Of a stretch of DNA of 64,000 nucleotides, positions 19,434 to 30,717 are shown piece by piece. Every line of letters begins with the position of its first letter. The stretch's first letter is position 1. Source of the DNA: Scolanthus callimorphus (Eukaryota > Cnidaria > Anthozoa > Actiniaria > Edwardsiidae); the NCBI GenBank assembly GCA_033964015.1, contig CM066923.1:1116001-1180000 (forward strand), written 5' to 3'. A program made the translations under genes and the position numbers. The notes under the pieces are model-generated. The model worked only from the letters and a program-made list of their open reading frames with translations. It had not been told where the DNA came from and searched no databases.

Positions 19434-19581
19434 ATGCGCCGTGCAATACAGAGGGTATATCGGGGATATGGGATGACATCCCCAACTCGTTTGAGCTGTG
19501 CGAGGCCGAATTTGAAGTCAGTGATCGCCCGCACTTACCTACATACAACCTACCGGTCATCAAAGACGGAGTCGTTATCGG
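19434..19581 (+). CDS. BCOR: BCOR-like exon, linker between ankyrin repeats and PUFD
   Basis: Acceptor TTTCTGTGTTAG, donor ATCGG|GTGAGT. It encodes DAPCNTEGISGIWDDIPNSF then LCEAEFEVSDRPHLPTYNLP. Vertebrate BCOR has an SGTWDF block and a FEFEFSETP.LPCYN block in the same order, so this linker, which packs against the PUFD in the family, is conserved. It leaves at phase 2, matching the last exon. Confidence 0.9.
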
Positions 19582-19942
19582 GTGAGTAGAGATCTAATCT
19601 TTTCTACTCAATAGCTGCAAAGCTAACAACAATTACAACCTGTCCAATCCTACAAATCCTGCGTTTATCAAACGAGTTGTTCACATTGTTGCAACCGCTG
19701 CTATTGTTATTTTAAAGAAAATGCTCCCCACTCACAGGGAATTTCTGCAGAAACCCATCCATGGGAAAAACTGAATTTCCCAAGGCACACGCAAGGGAAG
19801 TGTTCGGAATTCACATGGATAGTCATGGGAAATCCGAACACTTCCATTCTTCTACCATGGGAAATTCAGCTTTTCCCATGGATGGGTTTCCGCAAAAATC
19901 CCCTGTGTCTCTCCTGACTGTATTGAGGCGTCTTGTTCCCAG
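19582..19942. other. BCOR last intron
   Basis: A 361-bp intron, nearly half of it the MITE at 19747-19893. A frame reading from the MITE into the last exon (from 19761) is not the real start. Confidence 0.7.
19747..19893. mobile_element. MITE, CCATCCATGGGAAAA family
   Basis: Inverted ends GCAGAAACCCATCCATGGGA and TCCCATGGATGGGTTTC(C)GC enclose a second palindromic pair (GGAAGTGTTCGGAATTCACA and GGAAATCCGAACACTTCC). The sister copy is at 12976-13100. Confidence 0.92.
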
Positions 19943-20204
19943 GAGGAAGAACTACTTGCTCGTCCAAGATCTCTACGACAAAGCCAACGTGGCCAAGACA
20001 TCAGTCCAGAAATATCTCAAACACACAGACAGCCGAGAAATACCCTGGACAGAATTCTTGGAACTGATTTCTCAGAACAGTATCTGTACAAAACCCTCCT
20101 GTCCCCCGGAGGGCACGAGTGACAGTGAACCTGTGGCGCGGTTAGTACCGCTGAACTATACGTCTCGCAGGCTTTTGAATATTCGCGTAGAGCCTTGCAG
20201 ATGA
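19943..20204 (+). CDS. BCOR: BCOR-like terminal exon, PUFD-like domain and stop
   Basis: Acceptor CTTGTTCCCAG, phase 2 in, stop TGA at 20202. It encodes RKNYLLVQDLYDKANVAKTS, then EIPWTEFLELISQNSI and, after a Pro/Ser linker, LNYTSRRLLNIRVEP. These match the start (NWLLLSDVL) and later part (ELLDLVEF) of the vertebrate PUFD, the domain that binds the RAWUL of PCGF1 in PRC1.1. The end is about ten residues shorter than vertebrate BCOR, and the middle is diverged, so PCGF1 binding is likely but not certain. Confidence 0.88.
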
Positions 20205-20373
20205 TGTTTATGGTTGAACCAATGAGGAGTGAGATGAGCAAGACGAGAGGAGTACGTGATCAGCGTTGGATTTCCTCTAGAAATTTTTTGCGCTAGCTCG
20301 CTTCTTATTTGACATTTCGGGAAATATTGCCGATTTAGTTTGGAAAAAACTCCAAATATAAATGAATTGAGGG

Positions 20374-20379
20374 AATAAA
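20374..20379 (+). terminator. Candidate poly(A) signal of the BCOR-like gene
   Basis: AATAAA 170 bp after the stop codon. A second AATAAA is at 20640-20645. Confidence 0.5.
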
Positions 20380-20780
20380 TAGCATTCTGCACAGCTATCA
20401 TTTGTGTTGTCAACGCAAAAGGGCGTTGCGTGACCCAATTCCAGGGACCGTTGTGTGAACTTCATACTAGGAGCATCGCGTGACCTATATGCAATTGGCT
20501 GACCTGCGTTCAAGTGTGTGACCTGCATACAGGCGTGCGTTGCGTGACTGACTAAAGAGGACGGACGGGGCGGCGCCTGATGAGCGAGAGAATGTCCAAC
20601 TTGTGTTCTACAGTAGGCGGGTCAACTTCTTAACTTGTTAATAAATGTTACATTTGTAAGCGTTTGATCTTTTACGTAACGAAACTTGTGCCCAGGGTTC
20701 ACCATGAAAACGGGAAAGCCGTGACAGACGTGGAGGTTTTCCGTGATCTGTTTATTCATCAAGTTTATTCATACATTCAC

Positions 20781-20996
20781 AACCTCGTCCCCAGGGTCTT
20801 CACGGTCGTTTTGAAAATGGCGGTTAACTCGGGAGAAGACCCTGGGGGAGGCTGAGTCACATGACCGTTTCGAAACAAAGGACAACCTCGTTCCCATGTC
20901 CTCAAACAGTGGTCATGCCACTCAGCCTCCCCCAGGGTCTTGTGCTCGACCAAGCGCCATCTTGAAAATTACCCACAAGACCCTGGGAACGAGGTT
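20781..20996. mobile_element. Foldback MITE with AACCTCGTCCCCAGGGTCTT ends
   Basis: The ends AACCTCGTCCCCAGGGTCTT and AGACCCTGGGAACGAGGTT are inverted. An inner pair, AGACCCTGGGGGAGGCTGAG and CTCAGCCTCCCCCAGGGTCT, is also inverted, so the element is two nested palindromes. Confidence 0.88.
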
Positions 20997-23439
20997 GATT
21001 CATTCATTCATCTGTGATTTAGCGTTTTTCTGGCCCGTGATTCGTGAAAACGCAAATTATGGCCTTGAATCGTGAAAGCAAGTTTGTATAGAGTGAAATG
21101 CGCTTATCTTGTGATTCGTCAAAGTTGACAAATCTGACTTGTGATTGACAGGCCCTCTCCGTTACCCAGCATGCACTATAGGCTGACTTCTATTGACAGG
21201 TAGGGCGGGGAAATATTGCTTTTTCTCCTGGGGAAAATGTTTCATCATGAAATTCTATGGGAAGCAATCGCGTCTGTGTGTCAGTCGAGAAAAGGTGTTT
21301 TGACGAGTTCGGCTAATTACCTCGTCTTTTTTTCAAGGCCCCTTAGCTTTTTTATGGCAGTTTTTGCGCGACTGTTACTAAGTGAAATGTGGTTACTTAA
21401 GTAGTATGGCGAGGAAATACAGACGTAATGACAGGAATCAATGGTGAATGGTTTCAGCAACATTGAGCTTTAATACTCATACAAAACGATATTAACGTCG
21501 AACTAGTCAACGATTTATTTGCATTGATGACATATTACAAAAACAAATACTCACTTATGTGTTTCTAAAGTTTCTGATAATGTATTCGGATATCAAATAA
21601 ACCGTCAGCAGAGTCGCAACTGGCGAACATTCCTATCACTGATAATACATTGTGAAACCAATAAATAACTTCATACCTCAGTACGTGAACAGCGTGAATG
21701 ACGTCAACACAAGCCGAGACTTGTAGACGTCGCCAATAACATGTGGAGGCGGGGAGGATGTATTGAAGCTGAGGCCTTTCAGACAAAAATTATTACGTTT
21801 CGCCTGGTGCTTATTGTACGTGTTGCTCGCGCACTGAAGCTCGGGGTCAGAGAAACAGCCGTGTCTTTAGTTTAATGTTCAACTCGGACGACATCTTGAG
21901 GTCCAAGACGTCACAACGACGCCATGACGATTGCCAGGATCCCCTTGGGTGCTAAGAGGAAAACAAACAAGCAAAACAAATAACAACAACTGACTGTTCC
22001 TTTTCACACTTGGGATGTTCGCGCTCGCGCTTTAAAACGAAAACCAGTCCCGCCCAATCTAGCAGGCCACGCCCTATCCGTTAGGACACCGCACAGGATG
22101 CTGGGTCACACAGTATCCGGACGGGGTCGCCAGCTGTACAACAAGGTGCATGACCCAGTGGTTATAGCATGGTCACAAGACGTCATCCATTGTTATGTGC
22201 CAGAGAGCGATTGGTTCACAAGGGCGCTATTCGATATGATAAACAGTGACTGGCTCTATAGTTAAACGAAATCCATGGTCTAGGTCTTGTCCAGAGCGAG
22301 AACATGATAGTTTAGATTTCTTACAGCATACGCGCGAGGCACGTCAGCAGGGGAGGTCTTAGGGATACCCTCACCCCATGATCATTTCGCCAAGCCGGCC
22401 ACACCTGGACAAAAAGGGCCAGAGACAAATAGCTAGCTTCGGGTTTCTTTTTGTCTTTTGCCTGGCCAAATAACGGGTTCAACGTGAGATGAAAATCTGC
22501 TGCAGTGTTTCAATTTTATGGCATTGCACTACATTTTCAGATTTTTTGTTTGTTTCTGGCGTGTGGTGTTTTTCGCAGCCTCTCATCCGTGCTCTCCATT
22601 CTTCACACCGGTTCATTCCTAATAATATAGCTTACGCTAATGTCTAGGATGGCGCCTTATAAGGTCTTATAAGCGCCTTAGGTGGTCGGGGGATCCCGAC
22701 AGATCTTAGCGCCGGCAGGGCGCTTGATTTGAACAAGTCTAAAGACGAGGCATTAGTTGCCTCCCTAGGTAGCAGGATCCAAGTTTTAACAGTTTTAGGA
22801 AAAAAAGAGTAGTTATAACTGTCGATGTTGGACTGGAGTTTGAAATAGTGGTCTGAGTTCTACATTATGCGCCAAGTTTTCCGGACGAGTCCTAATAAGG
22901 GCAAAGCAGCTGTCGCAATTAGCGAACTGCACGAGTAACAAATTGTGCTGATATGCCCAAGAAAGGATTTTGCTCTGATGCCCAGGAAATATGCGACACG
23001 CGCGCACTGTCTTTGACGCATGGCGTGATATGACACCAAGACGAATTGTTGTGACGACACGAGCAACGTAGAAATAACCCGTAAAAGTGAGCACACAATA
23101 TTAATGGGCTTTATTTTGCAAGTAGCTCAAACACTAGATCTGCTGACCTGTATGCTAATAGTCCTTGAGGCACAATGACAAGCATTCTCAGCCACAACAG
23201 ACTATAACAGGTATAACACAATTCTCCTTGTCACCGGGTGTGTTGGCGTTTTAATTGTCTGGGACATGCCCAGTGAATACTTTATGTTAAAATCGTTTTT
23301 CACAATGAACTGAAAACGTGATTAAAATTGAAAACGACAAATCGCAGTCAAAAGCCGCTGATTTCCTCGCCGGTGGACCGGAAACCCATCAAAAATAGCC
23401 ATGGGTTGGGGATCACGTGACTGCTCGCGGGCTCAGGTT

Positions 23440-23545
23440 CTGTAATCTAGTGCACCGCGCCCCTTGCATCCTTCCTTCCATTTGGAGTAGTCAAGAGCAA
23501 GCTAGTCTGTGGTGAAATCTTCTGCTTTTGCCCTCGAAATTCAAG
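23440..23545 (+). promoter_or_regulatory. Candidate promoter and non-coding first exon of profilin copy 1
   Basis: A GC-richer block with an E-box-like ATCACGTGAC just upstream (23413-23422) and a strong donor TTCAAG|GTAAGG at 23545. Profilin copy 1 needs an untranslated exon upstream because its ATG follows directly on an acceptor. The start coordinate is approximate, and the link over about 6 kb is inference. Confidence 0.4.
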
Positions 23546-26482
23546 GTAAGGCACCGCAAAACTGCTTCTAAGTGTACTTCATTGATCGAATTAAGCTTCT
23601 AGTAGAATAGAGCGCGGGTTTGTACTGTGTAACTGGGTTCATTTCGAGCTCTACGACAATGTGTTGCAGATTTCTGTTCGGCGGCCACGTTCGGATTTCG
23701 TAACACTGCAGTGGCTTCTTTCACTCGGTATCTCCTTTACTATCTAGAAACACGCGTCGCTAATCCACTCCCAAGAAAATAAAACTGCTAAAAATCAAGT
23801 TCTTTGAACCTTTTGCGTCTTTTATCTGGTTTAAAGTGGGTGGGAAGCATTTAGGACGAAGTATAGCAGGAAGACTGATCAATGCCCGACCGGCGTGCAT
23901 TTGGGTAACTTGAAACACGCTGTAATTCCTATGCCAGGCCTTTTTAAATTGGTATTCTTATTGAATCTGTACGTGCACTCCTCAGTCGCGTTCCTTCTTT
24001 GAACAAGCTTCCATGACTTCATTGGCATTCATTTACTTCGAAGCATGAATAGCCAATTCCTTTTAGCCTTTTCGTGAGATGGCTTTATGCTGTCCACTTT
24101 ATTTGAAGAAACATTTCAGTCAAGCGTGCGGCTAGGTGTGAGTTTCTATCGCTATTTTGCCAAGTTTTCTGCAAGTTTCGCGTTCGAACCTTAATTTAAT
24201 CATGAGGGGAGATCTATAAACCTGGCAAAGCCTTGTGAATGAGTCTATGCTCGTAATAGTCCGTGATATAGCGATGTATTTCCTTCAGGAGTCAGGAACC
24301 GTAGCGGAATGTAGAGTGGACCCCATTACATGTTGACTTTGCACAAGTTACTCGAGCATAAATCTTGGATATCAAGCTTCTTATGATTATAAAAACTCTG
24401 GGAAATCAGCGAAGCACGCAGTTTGAATACGAAATTGTTCATTAATAGCTAATCGAAGACATAATCTTGCTCATATATCAACCGTTTCGCAAAACGGCTC
24501 AATCCGAGCTTTTAGATCCGACATCTCAGAGTTCGAATGTGTGCGGGATCGAAGGAACTATTTCAGATTATTTCCGGCCCTTCGATAAGATATTTTACCC
24601 TCCCCTTGAGAAATCAAGTTCATATTATCTGCTCTCCGGTGATTACTAAACAAACTGAAGCCCTAAAGTCCTACCGATCGACAAATAACTTATTAATTGT
24701 TCGAATTTTTCGCTAGTGTGTACAAATATGTACTGAACGGCGAAGGCTTTGAAATACCTTTCAAATCTTGACCCTTTGTATTTTTCGATTGGAATTTCCT
24801 GTGACAGTAAAATCGATGTACATTGACAGAACTATTAACCATTTCTTGCCTTGGCGAATCCCTCTATTTACGAAAGTTAAGTACAACGTGTTAAATGAAG
24901 GGCTTATATAAAAGCCTATTAATGTATGTATGTGTTGTATGTGTTAAAGTTAAGTTAGAAACGCTATCGCAAGGTGTTTTGAAGGGTGGTCATTTAGTAT
25001 TAAAAAGTTTTGTTGTGAAATCCAAAGTGATGTATCCTAAAAAAACTGTTATCACTCTTTGCAGTCCTAGTCTTGTATAAGCAAGGACTAAGAAGGGGTG
25101 GGTCTGTTGATACCCATTTGTAGATTTTATTTTCATTTCTTCTAAACAATAACCTTATGCAAAGCCCATCATAGACATGCAACAATTGGCATTGATTCAA
25201 ATCAATGTCATATTTTTGCACATAGCAGGGCTGACAGGGTTAGAAATTCGTTTTTTTTTGTCACAAGATGAATTTATCTTGTAGAGATGAGATCTACAAG
25301 GTCAAGAAAAATGCAACCAAGAAAAGAAAAAATGCTTCATTACTGGATGTAGTAGCAGCACCAAAAAAACTAGAAAATGGGAGTGATTTTTTCCACACTC
25401 GATAATTGCAAATTCTACTTGCATTTAGTGAGTTAGCTTGTGGGAATTTAGATCCCTGGCTGAATGTATTATGAGAATAATGATTTTGGCATAATTTTAC
25501 AAGGTATAATTAAAGGGGCATGCATTTTGTCATAAACCCTGAAAATTCTAAGAAGTGGGTAGAATTATTATTTCATTTTATACACTAATACTGAAATTAC
25601 CACCCAGGTGTAAATGCTTTACAAAGTTATTATGCAAAACCATCTAGCTAACTGTGTTGGTTTACCATGTCAATTTTTAGAATCCCTTTTCTAAGTGCCT
25701 TTGTATTATTATTTTTTTTTGTGGTACTTTTTATTTTATTTTCCAATACAATATTAATATTGTAAAATCTTGTTACTCAACTAGTTCCTGAACAACAACA
25801 TTAGTAGTAATCAAAGTTGTGTTAGTTTGTTTATATTATTCTTTTCTATCCTAAATGAGTGGGGAAATGTGGCAAGATAAATTTATTTCAGTATGAATTA
25901 CTGAGGTTGAGTAAAGTTTATAAGAAATTACTTTTATATATAATAAATTCTAAACAAAATATCTTTAAAAATCATGCACCAAGACTTGTAGCATTTAATG
26001 CTACACAGATGATAAAGTTGAATGGCTTTCTGCCTATGATTCCCATATTTTTTCAAACAATGAAATACAAGGAACAACCCTTAAAAATGTTTTTAAATAT
26101 TATTCATGGGCTCATGAAAATGCATTTTCAAAAGTTCACTGTAGTGTATATATGTCTGTGATTACACAGAGTGCTATTTGGAATTAATCAGTACTCTGTT
26201 TCCAATTTATGCACTTTCTCTTGACCAATCAGAATGCAGATATTTTGTTGAGTATATCATAAGTAATGAAATTGTGTATCTGTAATATTGTTTGTTTAAA
26301 AAGATTTACACTTCATGTTCCTGTTTGTTGTAAAGCCACAATAATGGTCATAAGATTTTTCAAGGTATCATCCTAGGCTTGTAGCTGGTTCTTCAAAAGG
26401 CAATACAGCTGTCACTGTAACTTAAGTTTTTTTCTGGAAACTAAGATGAAAAGTTTCTGCTCTAGTTTCCAGCTTTTTATAA

Positions 26483-26984
26483 TGCACTTGTCAATATAAA
26501 CCGCCGCACCCCCCCGACCGGGGTATAGCAGGGCATATGCAGGTGATTCGAGGCGATTTGGCGAACGATGTGGCACGGCTACCCGGGTCATTTGTAGTCT
26601 TTCAACATCCTATGGAAATATAGCCGGGGCATTTGACCGAGCGGCCGCCATCTTGGAAAATACCTTATGTTGTGTCTTGGGCCACCCCGCGTATCAACGG
26701 AACGTGGTCAAAACGCACATTTTGCATAGAGTGAATGGGCACGGCGAGCGATTTAATGCTTTGTTGCTTGATTTTTGCTTTTACAAACTCCTATAGTACA
26801 GAGATTGTTTTGACGTTATTAAATGGTTGCGTATCTTCTTTTTCACCCGGGGAATTGAGCGGGGGAACGGTGCAAAAAATGTCCTTGGGGGCCGGGGTGT
26901 TTGATAACTTTTGATATGACTGTTTGTCAAATGCCCCACTATGCCCCGGCCAGGGGGGTGCGGGGGTTTATATTGACTAGTGCA
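26483..26984. mobile_element. MITE with TGCACT(T/A)GTCAATATAAACC ends, TAA flanks
   Basis: The left end TGCACTTGTCAATATAAACC and right end GGTTTATATTGACTAGTGCA (one mismatch variant, GGGTTTATATT) are inverted over about 55 bp including a C-rich/G-rich block. TAA lies on both sides, a 3-bp duplication as made by PIF/Harbinger-type transposases. Confidence 0.88.
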
Positions 26985-27005
26985 TAAGAGACTATGACTG
27001 TATAA

Positions 27006-27850
27006 GGCTGCATTCATTATGTATACTACAGGGGGGGGCAGAGGATTTTTGGGGGGGATCTCAAAATTTAGGAACTGGAAAAGGGGGGATGTCAAGTTTT
27101 TTTCATAACATGAAGGGGGGATGCATATTTATGTTGAGGTATTATATATATTTAAGACAAGGTTGTGCAGTTTGATAGTAAATGAAGGTAGGCTCAATTG
27201 TTGAACACCGAGTTTGAACCTCCTTCCTGAAGAAATATCACTTGCACTACTATTCTCGTGTATTCACCCTCTTTCAACTGATATGTTGAAAAAAAAACTG
27301 CGCGCTTCGCGCGCATAAAGAATTATATTAAACTTAAAAGATCGTAAAAGGCCTTCTTGTTTTACTACAATTCCTCGAGGTCCTCTTCAGTGGCTTTCGT
27401 CTGCCAGACAAAACGCCTTTGGACTTTTGATTAATAGTCTTGTAGCTTCATTGTCAAAATTGCGGCGCGCTTCGCACGCACAACGGAAAACATACCAAAC
27501 AATCAAATACAAAATAAATGATACTCAGCCTATGTGTAGTAAGGCTCCAATCGAGGAGCGCACCAGATCACTTGGTAGAAAGTCACTACCGACACAAAAA
27601 AGTAACTGCCACCTAGGATTTTTATTTGTTCTTTATTTTTTGTAAAATTGATATAAATATAGATTGAAAAAATTGTCTCCGGGGTGATGGGGGGGGGGGG
27701 GGGGGGGCATGTTTTTTCCTTTTAACCAAGAGGGGGGATTCGTAAAAAATATGTTGTGCCTTGGGGGGATCTGAAAATTTTGCATTGTCAAAAAAATTTC
27801 CTCTGCCCCCCCCCCCCCCCCCCCCTGTAGTATACATAATGAATGCAGCC
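27006..27850. mobile_element. MITE with GGCTGCATTCATTATGTATA ends, TAA flanks
   Basis: An 845-bp element with about 45-bp inverted ends (GGCTGCATTCATTATGTATA...; TATACATAATGAATGCAGCC), each followed by a G/C run and CAGAGGA. TAA is present on both sides. Interior has GCGCGCTTCGCGCGC palindromes and no coding capacity. Confidence 0.9.
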
Positions 27851-27861
27851 TAAGTGACATT

Positions 27862-28073
27862 GTGTGGTTCCAGAAATTATCCATACCCCCCCCCCCCCCC
27901 CCCCCCCCCCCCTGCAGCAGGGCATTGGAAATTCCAGAGGGGTGGGGGGTCAATTTACCTGATTATTTCCATACAAACTGTATTTTTCCTCGGAAATTCC
28001 AGAGGGGTGGGGGTCACTTTTCAACACCCTTCTGTGGGGGGAGGGGGGTATGGATATTTTCCGGAACCACACA
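27862..28073. mobile_element. MITE with TGTGTGGTTCC(A/G)GAAA ends
   Basis: TGTGTGGTTCCAGAAATTAT and ATATTTTCCGGAACCACACA are inverted, each next to ATCCATACCCCCC or its complement; inside is a twice-repeated GGAAATTCCAGAGGGGTGGG. Related ends occur at 60511 and 61715. Confidence 0.85.
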
Positions 28074-29498
28074 TTTCACACGAAGATCAAAGAGATGCTA
28101 TAAGCAGTGCTGTCAGAATGTTTATAAACAGATGGTTCTTCAAAAAGTCAGCCAGCCCAGTAAGGCTAATTTCAGAGGCTCAATTATATGATTTTGACTG
28201 GGATCCAATGAAAAGTAGCCAGCAGCCGGGAACCTTTGTAATCTATAGCCAATCATAGCATCCAAAAGGCAAATTTGACAACAAACAAAAATGGGACGCA
28301 AAGGCTCCCAGCTGATGATGGGACTTAAGTAGCCGGTGGAGCTCTGGTAGTTGCCGGCTTGTTCTGACAGTACTGCTGTATGAGATAAAGTCAACTTGCA
28401 CAAGCTTTGGAAGAACATATGCTACAACAAGAAAAAAAAAGAGAAATCAAGAGGAGGTACAAGCAAATAAAGACTGAAGGAGGGTGAGCAAATCATGGTG
28501 ATGGACAACGAGAATTGTTATGAAGATTGTTGTACATAAGTGAGCAAAGATTAACACAAGAATAATATTTCTTTAACACGTACTGTAATATGATTAACAA
28601 TATTGTTTCAAATAATGGGTAATACTGTAACACCAACAGGATAACTTTAATCAATATTGTCCATGGATAGGCAGTGCAGTTTGCAGTGTAAAGGTTTACC
28701 ACAGAAGATAATAGCTAAATTTCAATGTAAGGGTAGTATCTAATAGTATCTAATAATAATAAATATTATAATTATAATGTTTTTATTAATGTCTCCTGCA
28801 AAAAAGTAATTGTACATAGTAACTAACTACTCATGGAATGCCTCTGGGGAAACCAGATACTAATGGTCAAACTATCATCTTTTTCCAGGAATTATTTATT
28901 ATATTGCACTGAATCCCACACTTATCAGGGTTTAGAGCAGCAATCAAACGTGACAGCAATTTACACTCAAATGTTTGGTTCAATGGTTAGCCCTATTCTA
29001 TCTATATTTACACAGAGGGCGGGGCAGGGGCATGGGCATGGCAGTCATACTGACACTATTTTGCCACACTATTAGAATGGATGCCATTTTTTTGAAGCAC
29101 TGTGTGGTGCACAAAATGCATACATTTAGCATGTGTTTTTTCCCTGATGCAACAAAAGTTCTCCTTAATCTAACAATCCATTGTCACATTGATTTCTTAT
29201 CATTTTTATTGGTAATACTACTAATAATAATATTCTCCCTTTGTTTGATTGATTACATTATTCATTCCCAGACACATTCTTCAGAGGTGAAGGGATGTGA
29301 TATAACCTTAATATAAAAGAAATTAGTAAAACACTTTTTATTGTTGTATACATTTTTCATGTTTGTTTTTTCGTCTGATGAAAAATCCCTGATCCTATTT
29401 CTTTTCTTTTTGTAATAATTCTCATATCAATTGTACATTTGGTTTGCAGACTCTCTCACATTAAAACACTGATGTTTGTCTACTGTTCTACTTTTCAG

Positions 29499-29639
29499 AT
29501 GAGTTGGGACAGCTATATTGATAATCTTCTTGCTCAGGCTAAGGATGCATCTGGTATTCTCCATGCTGACAAGGCATGTATTATTGGTTTGGATGGAGGG
29601 GCCGCATGGACAACAGATGCACATGCAAATGCACTAAAG
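29499..29639 (+). CDS. PFN: Profilin copy 1, exon 1
   Basis: First coding exon of a profilin, the small cytosolic protein that binds actin monomers and poly-proline ligands such as formins. It has 47 codons and begins exactly at the splice acceptor (TTCTACTTTTCAG|ATG), opening MSWDSYIDNLLAQAKDASG, the classical profilin N-terminal helix with Trp3 and Tyr6 that form part of the poly-proline site. It continues through ACIIGLDGG and AAWTT and ends at phase 0 after Lys47. Copies 2 and 3 have APW where this copy has AAW. With exon 2 the protein is 140 residues, normal for the family. No 5' untranslated sequence precedes the ATG within the exon, so an upstream exon must exist. Confidence 0.96.
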
Positions 29640-30717
29640 GTGAAATGAATGTTTTTTTTTCTAAGGAACTATTTCAGTTGAGTGTTGCAAAGTAAATACA
29701 TGATCACACATGTTCATTGAAAGATATTTTGTTAATATAAATGTTTGTTTGCTGACCAAAGTATGTTCATCTCATTGGTTAGAATTGACCATGTGAGATT
29801 TGATTACCTCAAGCAACATCAAAGCAAGCATAAGTGCATTATTGGCAATAAATGAAAAAAAAACTTTGCAATGAACAAAATTACTTGACTTGAGCAAATC
29901 CAAGATTGCCATGTTGAAAACCATGATATTAGTTCATTCTTTGACAAAGCTATTCCCTCGACTACTAAAGGGCAAACTAAAGCAGTGTCCTGTGCAGCCT
30001 GGTTTTTGTGTCGGTCACGCAACGCTTCCCTCCCAATGAAGGGCTGCTCACATTCAAACCACATTTGTTTCCCTTTGTTCTGAATCATCCAAGACAAATT
30101 AGTCACTTTCAAGACATTTCAAGGCAACCAGACAAAACAGAAAGGTACCAGCCAAGGAAAAGCCCAAACTGTCCATGTGGGGTGCATTCCGCATGAGGAA
30201 AAAAACGTGCTTTTCTAGAAATGTTTAACTGTCCCTGCTTGCAACAAAGCAATCAGAGATCGATGTGATTCACAATCTCTCCTTTTGCAAGCCATGTATT
30301 CACAAGTCATTGTTTTCTCTACCTGATCTGAGGCTGAAGAATCAAAGATCATGCTCTCGACCAATCACAGCTCCAAGCAATCGCAATCCCGGAAAAACAC
30401 TCCGGCGATCCGATTCCACTTGCGATGTCGCCGCGGCGTCGCAGCCGTTTTGAACATGTTCAAATTCCACTGCGATGCGCGTGCGATTTCTTCAGATCGC
30501 CAACAAACGGACAAATATCGCAGAGCCAAATCGCCGGCCGTTCACACCGCGCGATATGACGTCGACGATCTACGCAAAAATCGCACCTCAAATCGCAACT
30601 AAGATCGCGCCGTGTGAACGGGCCTTAAAAGTTGCGAGTTGTTTTAAAAGTAAAGACTTCTCATCCAATCACATTAAATTAAAGTGATAGACAATTAATT
30701 TGTTTGTACCTTTTTAG
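29640..30717. other. Profilin copy 1 coding intron
   Basis: A 1.1 kb intron. The interval 30390-30627 is a diverged dispersed repeat (CG-rich, ends GTGTGAACGGGCCTTAAAA). Right after it, 30636-30666 repeats part of exon 2 (TTTTAAAAGTAAAGACTTCT), and the last 50 bp are conserved with the same intron of copy 2. Confidence 0.75.

Larger units (their letters stand above)
377..20379 (+). other. BCOR: BCOR-like gene span (5' end outside window)
   Basis: Span of a gene for a homologue of the BCL6 corepressor family (BCOR/BCORL1), the nuclear scaffold that brings PCGF1-RING1 and KDM2B together in the non-canonical Polycomb complex PRC1.1. In order the sequence shows Ser/Pro-rich disordered N-terminal exons, a 2.5 kb disordered exon ending in the BCOR-type SELTREERALQRAM block, small lysine-rich exons, about three ankyrin repeats, a linker with the GIWDDIPN and EFEV...LPTYN motifs that parallel vertebrate BCOR, and a PUFD-like C-terminus. 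At least 20 exons are visible. Most junctions keep phase; exceptions lie near 1549/2807, 4985/5047, 7859-9250, 12894 and 18794/19434. An AATAAA follows the stop at 20374. The first coding exon is not in the window. The family call is firm; the middle exons (7.7-9.3 kb) are uncertain. Confidence 0.9.
20205..23439. other. Intergenic region between BCOR and the profilin array
   Basis: 3' untranslated sequence of BCOR, then a foldback element (20781-20996). The rest (21.0-23.4 kb) shows no recognisable gene on either strand; open frames are short and lack splice or similarity support. Confidence 0.55.
23546..29498. other. Presumed first intron of profilin copy 1
   Basis: About 6 kb of AT-rich sequence with three adjacent MITEs at 26483-28073 and no supported exon. 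Poly-G/C open frames at 27.6-28.2 kb are repeat artefacts. Confidence 0.5.

Noticed and set aside
20781..20996. Hairpin after BCOR considered as a transcription terminator
   Set aside because: Its nested inverted repeats are those of a foldback element, and metazoan protein-coding genes do not end at such hairpins.
22640..22800. GC-rich palindromic stretch (GGCGCCTTATAAGG...CTTATAAGCGCC) that might be a small RNA gene
   Set aside because: No tRNA boxes, snRNA motifs or recognisable promoter; more likely a degraded repeat.
27622..28258. Proline- and glycine-rich open frames on both strands
   Set aside because: They are translations of poly-C and poly-G tracts in MITEs.
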